Shown here: piece after piece, positions 45,977 to 58,932 of the stretch | How the letters are laid out: every line of letters starts with the position of its first letter | Position numbering within the stretch: the first letter of the stretch is position 1 | NCBI GenBank assembly: GCA_963920765.1 | Contig: OY987243.1 | Span: 35,215,060-35,279,059 of the forward strand | Source: Ulota crispa | Taxonomy: Eukaryota > Streptophyta > Bryopsida > Orthotrichales > Orthotrichaceae | Length of the DNA stretch: 64,000 nucleotides | Direction of reading: 5' to 3' | The notes under the pieces: generated by a model | The model's database searches: none | Seen by the model: only the letters and a program-made list of their open reading frames with translations | What the model was told of the DNA's origin: nothing | Position numbers and translations under genes: made by a program

Positions 45977-46653
45977 GTAGGAACACCCATAAGTGTTAGT
46001 GTCCCCATAACCGTCACCTCTGAAATCTTGGAAAATTTGTGGAAACGATAGATATAACTATAGGGGTGTATAACATGTGAACATGAAACTTTAGTGTTGG
46101 TTATGGGTGCAATGGCAGTTTGCTCTTTAAAAATTCACAACTTATTCTCACAGTATCCAGATAGTACATTTGAAAGTGCAAACTTATTATTTTTCTATTC
46201 CTAACAGGATCTTATAATTTGCTAGTTGTTTATTAATGCTCATCATGTTCAAAACCCTTAACCCTTAAAGGATTGACCCTGAACCCATGGCCAACCCGAG
46301 GCTTAGATCAAGGAGAGTGCATTGTTCATGGGCAGTGAACAGCCTGTGGCATGTGTCCAAGAGAGATAATATTCTCCTTAAAAGAAGGAAAAGTCAATAG
46401 TGTATCATGCCCTCACAAAAAGGGCACCAGGACCTTGTACATCTCTTTACAAATTGGTGTTTTAAAAAATATGGAGGCATTGAAAGCAACTATTTTTGAC
46501 ATTCAATGATGTGGCACATCTCTTTGACCACTTTCAAGAAAAAAATTGAAAAAAAATCTTTTTCCACCCTCGGGTGTGTTTTTGGTATTGAAAGAATAAT
46601 TTTTGTCCTTTTAGACGGTTAGGGGCTAAATTGACGCTTATGGGTACTCCTAC
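45977..46653. mobile_element. Element G nested in family F
   Basis: GTAGGAACACCCATAAG at the left and CTTATGGGTACTCCTAC at the right are inverted copies with one mismatch. The host family F sequence resumes on both sides (GAAACTGCACCC before; CTGTAATATTTT after). 677 bp, non-coding; superfamily not assigned. Confidence 0.72.
46262..46625. mobile_element. Possible TTAA-type element nested in G
   Basis: TTAA at 46258-46261 is followed by CCCTTAAAGGA. The right side has GTCCTTTTAGACGGTTAGGGG then CTAA, which fits the family end only if a 7-bp insertion is assumed. If right, this is a third level of nesting. Confidence 0.4.
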
Positions 46654-46868
46654 ATTCTCTGTAATATTTTACGTTTTCATGCCCTATTCGTAATTTCCCC
46701 TTATTTTAACAAACTCTGCCTTCAACCCAATGAGCCTAACCATAATTCAGTGGGAGTGGCGGCATTTATGAGAATGTGTGATCCCTCCACCCCGAAGCCC
46801 CTTTCAGCTTCTCCACTCCTCTGCTTTCAGGAACTGCTCCGTTGCTCTTGCGTCTCTGATCGACAGCC

Positions 46869-48141
46869 ATGGCCAAACCGCGACCTACAAGCTTTAGCGA
46901 CCGCTACTCCGGCCACACGGACGTCGCTATGGACATCGCTCTCTGGGGCGAGCTGCAGAGCCACATCGATCTCGCAATGATCTACGTCAAACTACCCCTG
47001 TCACCTTTTTTCCGCATGCGACAGGTCTGCAAGGAGTGGAACCGCCTGGCCTCGGATCGCGAGTTCCTCGAACGCACCTTCAAGCCTCCCATAGCTGATC
47101 CTTTCTTCGTCGTCATGACTGCATATTCGGGAGACCGGCTCTTGACGTGCCACGGCTCCTCGTGGAGCTCGATGCGAGTACCGACAGTGAAATCCGAAGT
47201 GTCGGGCTTGCTTTACGAGTACAGTTGGAAAGATATCCACGAGGGTATCCGCATCTTCGATCTCCACACACGCGTGTTTCATACTCTGCCACCTATTCCC
47301 ACGACGATGCAGGTCAGTGTTCCAAAAATCTGTTTGTTTGAGGACAATGTGTAGTCAGTGCTTTCTTTCAGTTATTTTATCAATAGTAAAGCTACAACAG
47401 ATCATCGAGTTTGAATTATGGCTGATTTGAGCAGTTGTTCTTGCACTAGCGACTTGAATTCACCCGGACCCGGACATTGGTGCAGGTGCCAGATGACGAA
47501 GACCATTGGGACGATCCTATGGTTGGCATGACAGTGGACGCATCCCTAATTCCTCACAGCTTTAGGGTAATCCTTGCGGACGAAGAAACCGGCACCCGGG
47601 TTTTCGATTCCAAGACTGGGGCGTGGACGCAGAAGCCGTCGACCTATGACCGTGCACTGTACGGACATCCCAGGCCCGCGTGCGTCAATGATAACCGGTT
47701 CCTGTACATCAACGCTGCGGGAGGGCCTCGATGACCTTCGAATTGCACGTGTACGACGAGCAGAGAGACGAGTGGAGTTTCGAGATTTCGCATGCTTTCC
47801 CGGCGCCCAAGCAAGAAATTATCGAGATGGGATTGTGGCGAGAGCGGGTGTTTGTGTTTGGCATGAAGTTCCCAGTTGTGACAATATGGGAGACAGATCG
47901 GCTTCTCGAGAAACCGTGGATTCGGTTTGATTCTATGCCGAGAGAGCTGATGGCATGGATATCCGGCGGCAAGAGCAGGAACTGCGAGTACATTCAAAGC
48001 AAATTTTGCAACGAGCATGTGCTTATGTACAATCACTACTCGGGTAAGGAGAAAGCCGTGCTTTATAATTTGGATAAAAAGACATGGGAGGAACTTGTGT
48101 TGCCAACATCCGTGCGTCCTCGTCGACAGTCCCGGCAATAG
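46869..48141 (+). CDS. F-box/kelch-like protein with one frame break
   Basis: F-box proteins are substrate adaptors of SCF ubiquitin ligases. Exon 1 (46869-47312, 148 codons) carries an F-box-like motif: HIDLAMIYVKLPLSPFFRMR, then QVCKEWNRLASDREFLERTF. After a GT/AG intron, exon 2 (47486-48141) carries kelch-like segments (TRVFDSKTGAWTQKPSTY, NDNRFLYINAAGG, ELHVYDEQRDEWSFEI, LYNLDKKTWEELVLPT). The frame breaks near 47730: the first part reads into a stop just after AAGGPR, while the kelch homology continues from the overlapping ATG at 47731 in another frame. One missing base between CCTCG and ATGACC would explain it. So this is either a young pseudogene, an allele, or a sequencing error. The substrate is unknown. 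The upstream 160 bp is free of elements. Confidence 0.78.
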
Positions 48142-50538
48142 AAACCCCTGCATCACTCAACAATTTGCTATGAAGATGGAACTTCAGAGCAATCTGTACA
48201 TTGAATGCTCTTTTCACTGAGGTAAGCACCTTCGTTCTATTAGCGACTTTTTCAACTAGTGCGATCTTTCTCTCTGATAATGGAATCATTTGAGAAGTGC
48301 TTTGATGTTAGGAAAGCTTTGGCTTTGCTTGCTTAGAATACTGTTGCTTATCATTCCTCATGGATCTTTTGCCTCTGTCGATGTCTCATCTACGAAGAAA
48401 CTTTAGTTTACACTACTGGGAGCTCGTGAGTGTGTCTCCTCCAAACAGAAATCCAGAAAGGAATACTGTATATCAAAATTTTGCTTAACTCGTTATAGTT
48501 CTCAGCGTATGATCATTGGTGCTATTCTTAGTAAGGTTCCTCAGTAGCATCGTTTGCTAACTGAATGTTTGAAAAAATCATGTTTTACAATCTTTGAATG
48601 CCACTTCTATTATAATCACGTGTGGCAATAACACCATGTCCGTAGACATTGGAAGATTCATTTCTTTGAAGTATTAGGCTCCAACGTGCTAGTGTTGCAT
48701 TTTAAACTTTGGCTTGTTCTTATTGGAAACTACCTTTTCCTTTTTTAAGTTCTTGAAATAGTGTTTAGACTCTTTGCAATGGGGTAGAGACAACGTCGGC
48801 AAAGTTCTCCAGTCCCACCAGGCAAACTTTGTGGTTGCAGCAGTATAGTCAGTTTGGTCTTCTCTAACGACGTGACATGGTCAATCCTTTATGCAGTTCA
48901 TTACTTTAGTATGTGTACTCCGTATTGCTTTACTGGCATCAAGAAAATCATATGATTTTGGTGGTGAATGACAGGATTTCGACGTGCCAAAAGCGGTGTT
49001 GTTAGGATACTTTGTGCACAGTTTTGAAGATACAAGGTTCTTGGAGGTAGATTCTCAAGATTGCTTGACACAGATTGGTCAAGGGGACAGACATCAGCTG
49101 AGCATCCCACGTAAGTGCCACTTTTAATGGAGCTTCTGGGTTCGTAGTGATTTTAGAGTGTCCCTGCAATATCTGCGGCAGCATTCTTGCAGTCTTGGAC
49201 ATTTCGTACTCTGCCAAAAACTTGTAAATAGATGGAACCATGAAGACTTGTGTTTTTGAGATGCAATTTTGGTGACAGAAGTTGGGTTGCACATTTTCAG
49301 TATCTCTTGGAATTGGAGCGCCTTCGTGCATTGAACATGCATATTTTGTAGATGTGGTGGATTGGAAGTACATTAGAACAGGGTGCTTGTGGGTGTGTAT
49401 TGATTGCAATGAGCAAAAACTAATACTGCACCACAAGTGGTGGCTTTTGTCATGGTCGAGTTCCCTTTTAATTCCAGGGTAGTGGTGACGCTAACATAGC
49501 CTGGAGAAAGCTTAGGGATATGTGATTAAGACGGCTTCGGTGAGTCATCAAGCTCATGAGTGGGTTATATCTCTGATTCTTTCATTGGTGAGAGCAGCAC
49601 TTAATAAACCAGCTCTAAGATCCTTTCCTGGAACATTTAACGTTTGAAACAGGCCAGCAGTTGACATCGCCGTCTAACGAAATGAAATGTTCTCAAAGTT
49701 TACTGTTTATATGCATCAGTGCGCATTTCACTGCTGTCCAAGCAGTATATCCGACCTACTCCATTCTCAAAATGCATCTCAACACAAAATAAATATTGCA
49801 AACAGTATCAGTTGGGATAGAGAGTACGATAGTCCCATCAAAAAACTTAACACAAAAACCCGCAATAGGCAAATCTTATGTCGTCTCTGGATATTTACTT
49901 AGAATTAGTATAAAAGTAAAACTCCTCAATTGACGATGAAAGAGATATAAAGTCACAACTATTGACGAATACTGAAGTAGGAAACTATCAATCTGATCCA
50001 AAATACGAAAATGTGATCAAAACACACGCATGATTTCTTTAATACTTAGTCTTGCTGATATTCGAAATTCTGTCTATCCATGTGTATTAAACTAGAATCA
50101 AAGCATTGTGAAAGGAGTCGTACTCTTCTCTTTTCTTATGGATGAATCATCAGTATGGTACTTAGCAAGATTTGTGGCCGTGATTGAAGTTACGAAAATC
50201 ATACAAGAAGCTTGAGAAGTGTTGTTTGCTACAAATCTGGAACAGGTAGCAGTGTCAATAGAAACTAAGAGCTTACCCTTAGATAAAGAGGTGATTCGAA
50301 CCGGAAATCAACCACGAAAAAGAAATGGCAGAAGTCTGGATTGGGACCTGGCTTGAAATGTCATTTGTTGTTTAAGAAGTCAAAAAGCAAATTTTGTGAA
50401 ACTGTTGTCTGATTTGCAAGGAAAAAAATTAGCTCAACGAAATCATGCATCAAAACTGCTGTTCAAATGATGAATGGACCAACAAAACGACCAACAAAGA
50501 TAGGTACTCAAAGGTGACAATGCAAATATATACGTGTA
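48142..50538. other. Downstream of the F-box gene; no further gene
   Basis: Likely 3' UTR for several hundred bases, then AT-rich DNA. Frames at 49002-49436 lack domains and conserved splice context. No repeat of note. Confidence 0.5.
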
Positions 50539-50542
50539 TTAA

Positions 50543-51864
50543 TCCCTAAATGCCTAAGGAACCAAATTTTGGTGTTGACAATACTTTGAAGCTCAACAAA
50601 CCTAACTAAGTTGCTATTTTTAATCATTTTTAATTTGAAAATGTTATTTTTGAAGTCTATTTTAGCATCAAAAATCCTATTAGAAAATGATTAATTATGA
50701 TTTTTGTATTCAAGATTTTGTACAAGGGTCTTAACTTTTTTTTAGTGTTGAGAGCTTTTGGAAATGAGCCTCAAGTACTCTAGATATTGGAGAAAAATTA
50801 CACTAGAAACTCATTTTAAAAAGTTGTAGAAGAGATTTTGAAAAGCCATAAATTGATTGGAATTATGTATGTTATGTCCTTTAACCTTGGTAATCAAATG
50901 TTTAGGTTGAGCATGTGAAAAGAGGATTGAAAAACTTCAAATTGTTTTTGGAGTTTTGACACCCTCATGATCAAACATTATAATTTTTAAATTCATTATT
51001 GATATTGGAGTGCTTTCTTTTTCTATGTGATCTCTAACATACTTGGTTTGAATTTGTATGGTTAAAATTTTAAAAAGAGTTGTAGCACTAAAAACTATGT
51101 GCAAAAAAATGATAAGGAGACCAAAAAATATTTGAGATGAAAATTATAATTTGGTTTTATATACTATAAGGTACAAAAATGCCGTGACATGTCTTCAAAT
51201 TACTATAGGGTACAAAATAATAGGTCCAATTTTTTTAAAAATAGACCTAGGACACCCTCCTTTTTATTCTTTTTTTCTGGCCAAAAATATTAAAAGATGT
51301 TGCCTTGTGAGTAGCAAAATCAAAGTGTTTAATAATTTTATGCCTTCCTAGTAAATGAGTGTCATTGACAATTTTTATCAAAGATGCATTTGTAGTATTG
51401 ATCACTACACTTTTCTATTAAGTTCTAGTTGTAACTTGTAAGTAGTCATTAGTGGGAAAAAAACAAGTTTGAAAGAAATTTAATGTAGGACATAATTTGT
51501 AGTAAAGTATTTTTTATATCTAAATTACCATATCAATTTAGAATTATAAGTAATGCAAGCCCCCTATTTAATAACCCAAAGTAAAAAATTATATAATGAT
51601 AACGTGTTTAAAAAAAGAAAAGAAAAATTAATGCCCTCCTAAAAAATACTTGGTGTTTGCACCTATCTCCTTATTTCTTTACACATTGACCTCGGAGAAA
51701 AAACCTGCTTTCATTTCTAATGGATATGAAATGATCAATTTTGCAAGTGTTTAAGAAAACTATAGAAAACGTCACTTAGCACACAAAAACTAAGATCTAA
51801 ATCTACATTACCTTTTAAAGCTTCCAAAATAATTATTTTTATTTTTAATATGGACATTTAAGGA
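50543..51864. mobile_element. 1.3-kb TTAA-flanked element
   Basis: The left end TCCCTAAATGCC and the right end GGACATTTAAGGA are inverted copies with two changes. TTAA flanks both sides (50539-50542 and 51865-51868). The ends resemble the other TTAA elements here (C-rich start, then TAAA). No transposase frame. Confidence 0.6.
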
Positions 51865-52190
51865 TTAACAATTATTTAAAAATATATTAAATTTTAGGAT
51901 TCCTCACATTTTCATTCTACTCCAAAGGGCAAAGACTAGTTTTTTTTTTATTGGCAAATTTTTGCCCAAATCTTACCTTGAAATCCTTGTGGCTACTAGT
52001 AGACTAAGAAACTAGGTTCAAAAAGTGGATGAAATAGCCAGATATCTCCTTGAACAAACATACAATTTGCTAGCTTTTGAATGAGAGTAGCTTATATTAG
52101 TAAACTTGTTGTATGAACGTGCATATATAATTCGTTCCTTCTAATTTTAGCCAAATTTTCCTTACTTGCGTGCTTTCTAGCGAGTTGCTC

Positions 52191-52516
52191 TAAGGTAGGA
52201 GGCTCAAAAACCGTCTAGGCTCTAAAACCGCTCACCCTATGAAATTTACTCTTTCTGTACATGCTTTTTTCCATAGGTTTCCAAAATGTACAACAAGGGT
52301 ACATTTGAGAAAGTAAGAAATTTTAGAGCCCTATGCCGCTTCAACTTCAAAATTTCATAACTAATTCCACTAAACCCCGGAAGTATGAAACCACTTGGAT
52401 TAGATGCCAATTCTTATCTTTCAAGAAAAATTTAATGAAATATTTTCCAAAAATTTCCACCTCCCCAAAATTCAGTTCCAGCCCTTTGATGGTCGGTTTA
52501 TGAGCCTCCTACCTTA
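52191..52516. mobile_element. Inverted-repeat element M upstream of the kinase gene
   Basis: TAAGGTAGGAGGCTCA (52191-52206) recurs exactly inverted at 52501-52516, followed inward by AAACCG on both arms. The 326-bp body is non-coding. It ends about 50 bp before the GC-rich leader region of the kinase gene. Confidence 0.72.
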
Positions 52517-53485
52517 CCTTGGCAAAAACATAAAAGAAAAAGACTGGGGGACTTCATCTTCCGGGGACAGCAAACGACGACGACGACGATTGCATTTACT
52601 GTTCCTAGACAGGAACGGATGAATGTCATCCCACTCCATCGACGACATCCATCACGTGGACTTCTTTTTCAGGACCCGCTTCAACGTCCCTGCAAGAGCT
52701 TCTTCACGCACTCCGCGCTTCTCACGATCTCTGTCTCCCCTCCTCGTTCACTCACAAATCTTCGTCTCAATTCCACCCGGACCATCAAGCCGGTGTTGCC
52801 ACAGCGTTCGTCGCGTCGCAAGGATTACGGCGGTAGTCGATTTGCTCCCCGTGGTGCTGTATTGCTTCCGGGAGCCGAGGAAAACTGTCGCCAAGGAGGA
52901 GCAGGCGCGCGAAATGAAGAGCCGGTGTGCTTTGACATAAGCAAATTGTCCTTCGTCGGTGACTTTTTTCAGTCATTGAGCGTTGCCTTGAATTCATCAG
53001 CTTTGGATTCGCGTGTGTGTGTGTGCTAACCGCGGAAGCGCTGTTCTTGAATGAGATGAAACCCTAAGTTCGAGAAAGAGGAACTCAGCAATGCTTCAAG
53101 ACGGCATGGAATTTGTTTTTGAGGTCAAGAAGGATCCATGAGAAAATCTGGTTTGGAGCGGTGCACAATTTTGATGCGTGATAGGGTCAAGGGTTTTTGC
53201 GGCCTATTCTCGAAGGCTCCACTCGAACCGCCCTAATTTCCTAGTTCCTGAAGAGGAGATTTCTTTCGGGGGAGCCGCGGGTTGCAATAGTCAGCATCGA
53301 GGCCAAAGGTCTTTTACTGCCGTGGCTGAGGGTGTTCTGAAGAGGCTCTTTGATTAGGTTCAGAGCCCTACTCTTTTTTTTTTTCCTTTCTCAACAGAGC
53401 GTTAGTCAATGCCTTCCGGCGGAGCGAATTTATATTCTATGATGTCCACTGATCCTCCTGCTTTGTGACAGTAGGTTTTTTTCTT

Positions 53486-53521
<36 letters not shown>

Positions 53522-53904
53522 GCAATCTCTTCCCCGGCTATCCCTGCTGCCTTTCTAAGAGCTTTTTGTCCCTCAGTAATTTCATGAAACCTGTTGACAC
53601 CTATGTAGTATAAATATACGTCAAGGGCTTTGTGTCTCGGTCTTGTGTTCCCGAGAAGGCCTTGGATTGGGTTGAAACTCGAGTGACCAGGGCTGGTTGA
53701 GTGAAGCGGTCTTGGAGACAGAAGATGAGGTGATTTGAAGCCCTGTGGTGCTGTGAGAATGTTGTGCAGCTACATCCGCCGGGTCAATGTAGTACCCGCT
53801 GCTGTTGGCATAATTAAGTTTCTGGAAGCAGAAGAAGAAGAAGAGGATAAAGAGAAGAGTGGGAGCGATTTTGCTGGAACAACAGGAAAGAGGGAGGCAG
53901 CTGG
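52517..53904 (+). other. Long leader/promoter region of the LAMMER kinase gene
   Basis: GC-richer DNA with a 136-codon frame (52619-53029) that shows no domain and is best read as upstream leader or an upstream ORF. A run of about 31 T lies at 53490-53520. AFC-type genes in plants have long 5' UTRs, which fits, but the transcript start cannot be seen. Confidence 0.5.
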
Positions 53905-56900
53905 ATGCTTTTGAGTATGGACCGCACTATGTATGAGCGGCCTGAAAAGCGCGCTCGCCTAACGCTACTCGATGACAACGATCCCCGGGTTTATGATGGG
54001 GTGAGTTCAGCGTTCTTTTCTGTTCATGCTCAGCTTTTTGCATCGCAACGTTTATGAAGCTCTATGGAATATTCTATGGACGTTGAGGTTTCGAAAATCC
54101 TGGTGTTATTGTCCATCTGCTACGGTGATGCTCTGTTTTGGAGTACCTAGCCAATTTGGTTGTGATCTTTGTGTGCTAAAGGGATGTGTTATGGACTAAC
54201 GACTCTGATGAAGGATTCCGTCATTGCTGTGAATCGTTCTGGTTGTGTACAGGGGCACCAGATTGCAGTGAACAGTGGGCAGTACGAGCAGCTGGGACTA
54301 GGAAGGGGAGTACCATTGGCTGCAATAGGGAACAGTCCAGAATTCTACAATGGATATGCCAGGGTGGTCTCCCCAGCGTGGCGGGACGATGATAAAGATG
54401 GTCACTACATGTTTGAGCTGGGAGAGAATATAACACCACGCTGTAATCACACCTTTAACCCTGGTCATACTGTCCGTTCGCACGGTTTAGCCTTCATAAC
54501 TCTCCGCTTGCTCCTGCCTTATGTTGCTATTGGAGGCGCAGATTATTGAAAGGCATTAGACGCCTTTGCCAGGAAGGCTGACTTCAAAGGTTTTAATACC
54601 TGATCACGTGGTGTCGTGGTGCCTGTTTGGTTGGGTTTGGTGATACCGCAGACAAAATCATCAGCAAGATGGGTGAAGGTGTGCTCTATATTTTCCACGT
54701 TATTCAGTTACTATTTCGTTTTTGCTTCTTGAGCATATTATGGCCCGGACTTTGTTTGCCGGTGCTTTTTGGTTAGATGAAATTCATTGTGCCTTGAAAT
54801 GGTAACTCGTCAATCATGCTCAAGCTTAAATGAACTTAACTGTTCGTTTTTGAAAGGGTATCTGTAACCATATTTGCTGGGATGTGCAGGTACATTTGGT
54901 AGGGTATTGGAGTGCTGGGATAGGGAGGTTCAGGAGTATGTGGCTATCAAGGTCATTCGCAATGTTCAGAAGTACCGGGATGCTGCGATGATCGAAATCG
55001 ATGTGCTGCGCACACTGGCCAAGAATGACAAGATGGGCATCCGGTCTGCTTGTTACTTGAACCTTACATGCTTTGTTGCGTTTTATGTGACATTTCGTAG
55101 TTGCTTGGTTTATCCCACGTGAACTGATTCTTGTACTTAAAGTTCTATATGTTCTACTTTCGATTTATGTCGCTTATAAATTTACCTTGATGAATTAATC
55201 TGCTGACTACACCAAGAGGATAGCTGGTCCTTTTGTCAGGTGGTCGCGATGCTCATTTGTTTATATAACTTCACCTCGATGTTTTAGTGTTCTGACCAAA
55301 AACTTGGTCCTGAACAGACGATGTCTGCAGCTCAAGACTTGGTTCGATTATCGAAACCATGTCTGCATAGTAAGTTCCTCTTCTCTATTTTACATGCAGT
55401 CGCCTTATTGCAGAGAGCGAAGAAATGAATGACATGATTGCTAAATATCATGCAGTGACATAATGCCTCTATTATACCCATCGTTAAATGGATTTGTGTC
55501 TGTAGGGGTAGTTCTGCTTACCTGAGACGTTTTTAGTGTGATTGTAGTTCCGTTCTATTTGTTTCTTAGACTCCTTTCTGCTAAGTTTTGTGCTTTGGTT
55601 TATGAGCTTACGTCGTGTGATGTTTGATAAACATTCATAATTTTTTTTTCCTGGGAGAGAGTACGCTTGCAATTTTGTTTATACTGTACTTTTGTTACTA
55701 CTGTTGGCTGTCCTTGTCACTGTTTTCTGATCCTGAGTTTAATTTCAGGTATAATGGTATCCCATACGGTGTGTTTGGTTAGAAAGAATAGGCCTCTTAT
55801 TGGAATTGGGCAATGTGCAGGTGTGCGAAAGGTTGGGACCTAGTCTGTATGATTTTCTACGAAAGAACAATTATCGACCATTTTCTGCTGACCTTGTTCG
55901 CGATTTTGGCCGTCAACTTCTGGAATCTGTAGCTTGTGAGACTTCTTTATGTATTTTGTTGATGAGCTTTTGTTCCGTATTTGAAACTTTCTTGTTTTTA
56001 AAGGGTGGTAGTTTTACGTCTTTCTTATTCGTATTGCTTCTATTTAAACATAAGTGGTTAGTGATGAGAGTACACTTCTTGCCAGTTAATAGTCTAAGAA
56101 CTCTGCTTGACTTCTAGCAAGATAGACGGTCACTCTTTGATGGCTGGAATGTGATGGCTGAGTTGTTTGATGAAGCAGCGTGTGGATGAAGGATAGGAAG
56201 TAAATGGTTCCGATATTTCAATGTATCTTCCGAGGTTGTTGGACTTCTCAAACACCTTCGTATGTTAGTTAGGTCATGTACGAAATTATGGTATTTATGC
56301 GATTGTTGGTTGCAGATATGCATGAGCTTACCCTCATTCACACCGACCTAAAGCCTGAAAATATCCTATTGGTCTCCTCCGAGTATAATAAAGTGCCAGA
56401 TTACAAGGTGTGGAATATATGTGTTGGATACATGGCATTTGTTCACTAATCTGAATTTAGATTTCCTTTTCCATTTTTAGACCTGTGGGGTGTTGCTGGC
56501 TCTTTTGAGTCCACGTCCTTGCAAATGTTTTAGGAAGGATCATAGGTATCCTTCGTTAGGTGTTATTTCTGACAGTTCGGTGTTGGTGCTTTTGGTGCTG
56601 TTGCTGACTTTTGTAGGCTTCAAATACTGGAAAACACTTCAAGCGGGTACCAAAAACAAGTGAGATCAAATTGATTGACTTTGGTAGTGCTACCTTTGAC
56701 AGCCACTATCACTGTTCAGTTGTCTCGACTCGCCACTATCGCGCACCTGAGGTTATTTTAGGTGAGACTTATGTGCTCTTTCTTGCTTCTGAAAGCTAAT
56801 TATAGGGTCCATGACGTGTTTAGGTTCCCGTGAACGTGCCAGTTAGAATTAGGGCCAGCATTCAGGAAGAGTGGATTCTCATTAAGAAGTGCTCTTCTCC

Positions 56901-58109
56901 CAGGTCTTGGTTGGACATATCCATGCGATATATGGAGTGTGGGCTGCATACTCGTAGAACTGTGTTCGGTATGTGACATGTGTACCACAGCCGCGGAGCT
57001 TCCAGCCATTTCTTTCTTTCACCTACTTTTGACGTCCTCCGAATCGTTCTAATATTTCAATAGTTCCTCTTTGTGACCTGCTTAATTCATGTTAGTTTTG
57101 ACATTATTATCCAGCTATTGTATGGTTGCTTCTTTCATGTGGTCGTAGTCACTCTTGAAGAACTTTTAGCGATTGAGATCTCTTTTGGTAATTCTGTTTG
57201 TTGGCTGTGTCAGGGTGATGCGTTGTTTCAAACTCATGAAAATCTGGAGCATCTGGCTATGATGGAGCGAGTTCTGGGTACCATACCTGTTCACATGATA
57301 AAGAGGGCAGAGTGCGTTTCACCCTCCTGTGATTATTTGCTGGGTATCTCGGCCTTCGTTTTAAGATTATGCTTTTGATTCACTGGTACGACATGTGCCG
57401 TGGAGCTCAATCATGAACACCGCTCGTAACCAGTGCAAAAATTTAATATAAATAACACGTAACTTCTCTATATGTACATCCGCACCTTGTTTTGTAATTA
57501 TTAACTAGGTCTTTTCCTTTCTGTTTTCTTTTTTCAATTATACCCGCCTCGTTCATCTAATTAGAGGGGTCCCATCGACGCACCCCTCATACAGTCCCGA
57601 ATGGGCTTTATGACGATACCGCAATCCCCTCTGATCCTCCTGGACCTACCCAGAAATTCAATTTGAAACAGAGCAGTCAATCTCTCTTTGTATGAACTTC
57701 GCTTTTTCTAATGCAGTTGTATGCTTGTCACCTGTGCAGCCGAAGGCTAGAGAAATACTTCAGACATGGAAGAGAGTTGAACTGGCCAGAGGGGGCGATT
57801 TCAAGGGAAAGCATTCGAGCCGTGCGAAGATTACCTCGGCTACGGGTTCGTTTTGTTTTCCTTCTGGACCTTTCATTCTTGTTTCATCATATTTCCAAGT
57901 ATGCTGTATGCTGCCATTTCAATGTGCCAGATAGCCTGACACTGTTGGTTTTATGTGTACAGAATTTGATCATGCACCACGTGGACCACTCCGGGGGCCT
58001 CCTCATTGATCTGCTACAAGGCTTGCTCAAGTTGGAACCGTCTGAACGACTCACAGCGAAGGAGGCGCTTAAGCACCCCTTCTTCAAAGAGTCAAACCGG
58101 CGCATGTAA
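53905..58109 (+). CDS. AFC: LAMMER (CLK/AFC-type) dual-specificity protein kinase, twelve exons
   Basis: AFC kinases phosphorylate SR splicing factors in the nucleus. Exons: 53905-54000, 54253-54442, 54652-54678, 54890-55043, 55318-55369, 55821-55935, 56316-56407, 56617-56761, 56904-56968, 57214-57311, 57740-57845, 57963-58109; 428 residues, the length of Arabidopsis AFC2. Landmarks in order: basic PEKRARL near the start, REDD-like [21 protein letters not shown], glycine loop GEGTFGRV, lysine in [24 protein letters not shown], catalytic [14 protein letters not shown] in LIDFGSATF, activation segment [16 protein letters not shown], and the family signature [11 protein letters not shown]. The end [22 protein letters not shown] matches AFC proteins. 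All joins are GT/AG and in phase. The start could also be the ATG at 53917. Retention of intron 1 would keep a frame open for some distance, a possible isoform. Confidence 0.95.
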
Positions 58110-58626
58110 GAAAGACTTCAATTCTGCCGCTGTTTGTTGTTATTATGGACTATGGAAAAGAGCCCGATCAGCCATGCAAGAGTTGATTACAATAAGACAT
58201 TTCCGAACTGCTGCTGCGTTCTTCAACCCTGGTCCTAATTTATACTGAAGGCTGGAGAGGGATTTGCTAGTAACCCTGGATGTGAAGACGTTCTTTTTCT
58301 TCCAAGATAGAATTGAATTGCAATGACAATCAATCGGATCGGTTCTGCTTCACAAAGCGTTCACCTTTTGGAGTCGCTTGAGATACGTCCGCTTTTCTTT
58401 AGTGGGGACTATTTTTTTTCTCTTTCCACTAGAATTCGCGGAATGGGTGTGCCAGGTGTGAGTGTACTTGTATTGTAGAACTCTCCATAAAGCTAGACTG
58501 GCGGTGGTCATTCAAGAACATTGAGGCTTTTCTGTAAAGAAATACAAGCTTATTGTAACATGTTCGGTTCTCACAGTAATGGATCTAAGATGCTGATTAT
58601 ATGAGTCAGTAATGTGACTGTGCTGC

Positions 58627-58661
<35 letters not shown>

Positions 58662-58932
58662 GGGACCCATCACGTTTGATCAACTCTTGTTAATTCTGTT
58701 TCTTCTTTCGTGAATATTTCCTCTGTTGCTGAACGTAAACTCTCTTGTGAATCTCCAGCTATAAATAGCAGGTTTAGGAAAAGGGTGTGCAGGAAACCCT
58801 AATGCTTCCGCTCCTAATGCTTCCGCTTGTTGCAACAAAGACGTGCCTACAGGGACGGAGATTGAGCTGGGTACCTGCAGGAACAGGCTCTAAACACGCG
58901 AGTTAATATAATTGTGTACACTTTCAATTTAC
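58110..58932. other. Convergent 3' region between kinase and B3 genes, with (TGTC)n
   Basis: Probable 3' UTR of the kinase gene. A (CTGT)n microsatellite of about nine units lies at 58625-58660. CTAATGCTTCCGCT is repeated directly at about 58799-58828. No further gene. Confidence 0.55.

Larger units (their letters stand above)
45645..46700. mobile_element. Family F Mutator-like element carrying a nested insertion
   Basis: Ends GGGAAAATTACAAATAGGGGC and GTAATTTCCCC; target TTATTTTAA is duplicated exactly (45636-45644 and 46701-46709), a 9-bp duplication as in Mutator-type elements. It aligns with the 32578-33016 copy on both sides, but is split after GAAACTGCACCC by element G. Confidence 0.87.

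Noticed and set aside
49002-49436. A 144-codon minus-strand frame downstream of the F-box gene
   Set aside because: No recognisable motif and normal background composition.
52619-53029. A 136-codon frame upstream of the LAMMER kinase
   Set aside because: Basic and low-complexity with no domain or frame link to exon 1; treated as leader or upstream ORF.
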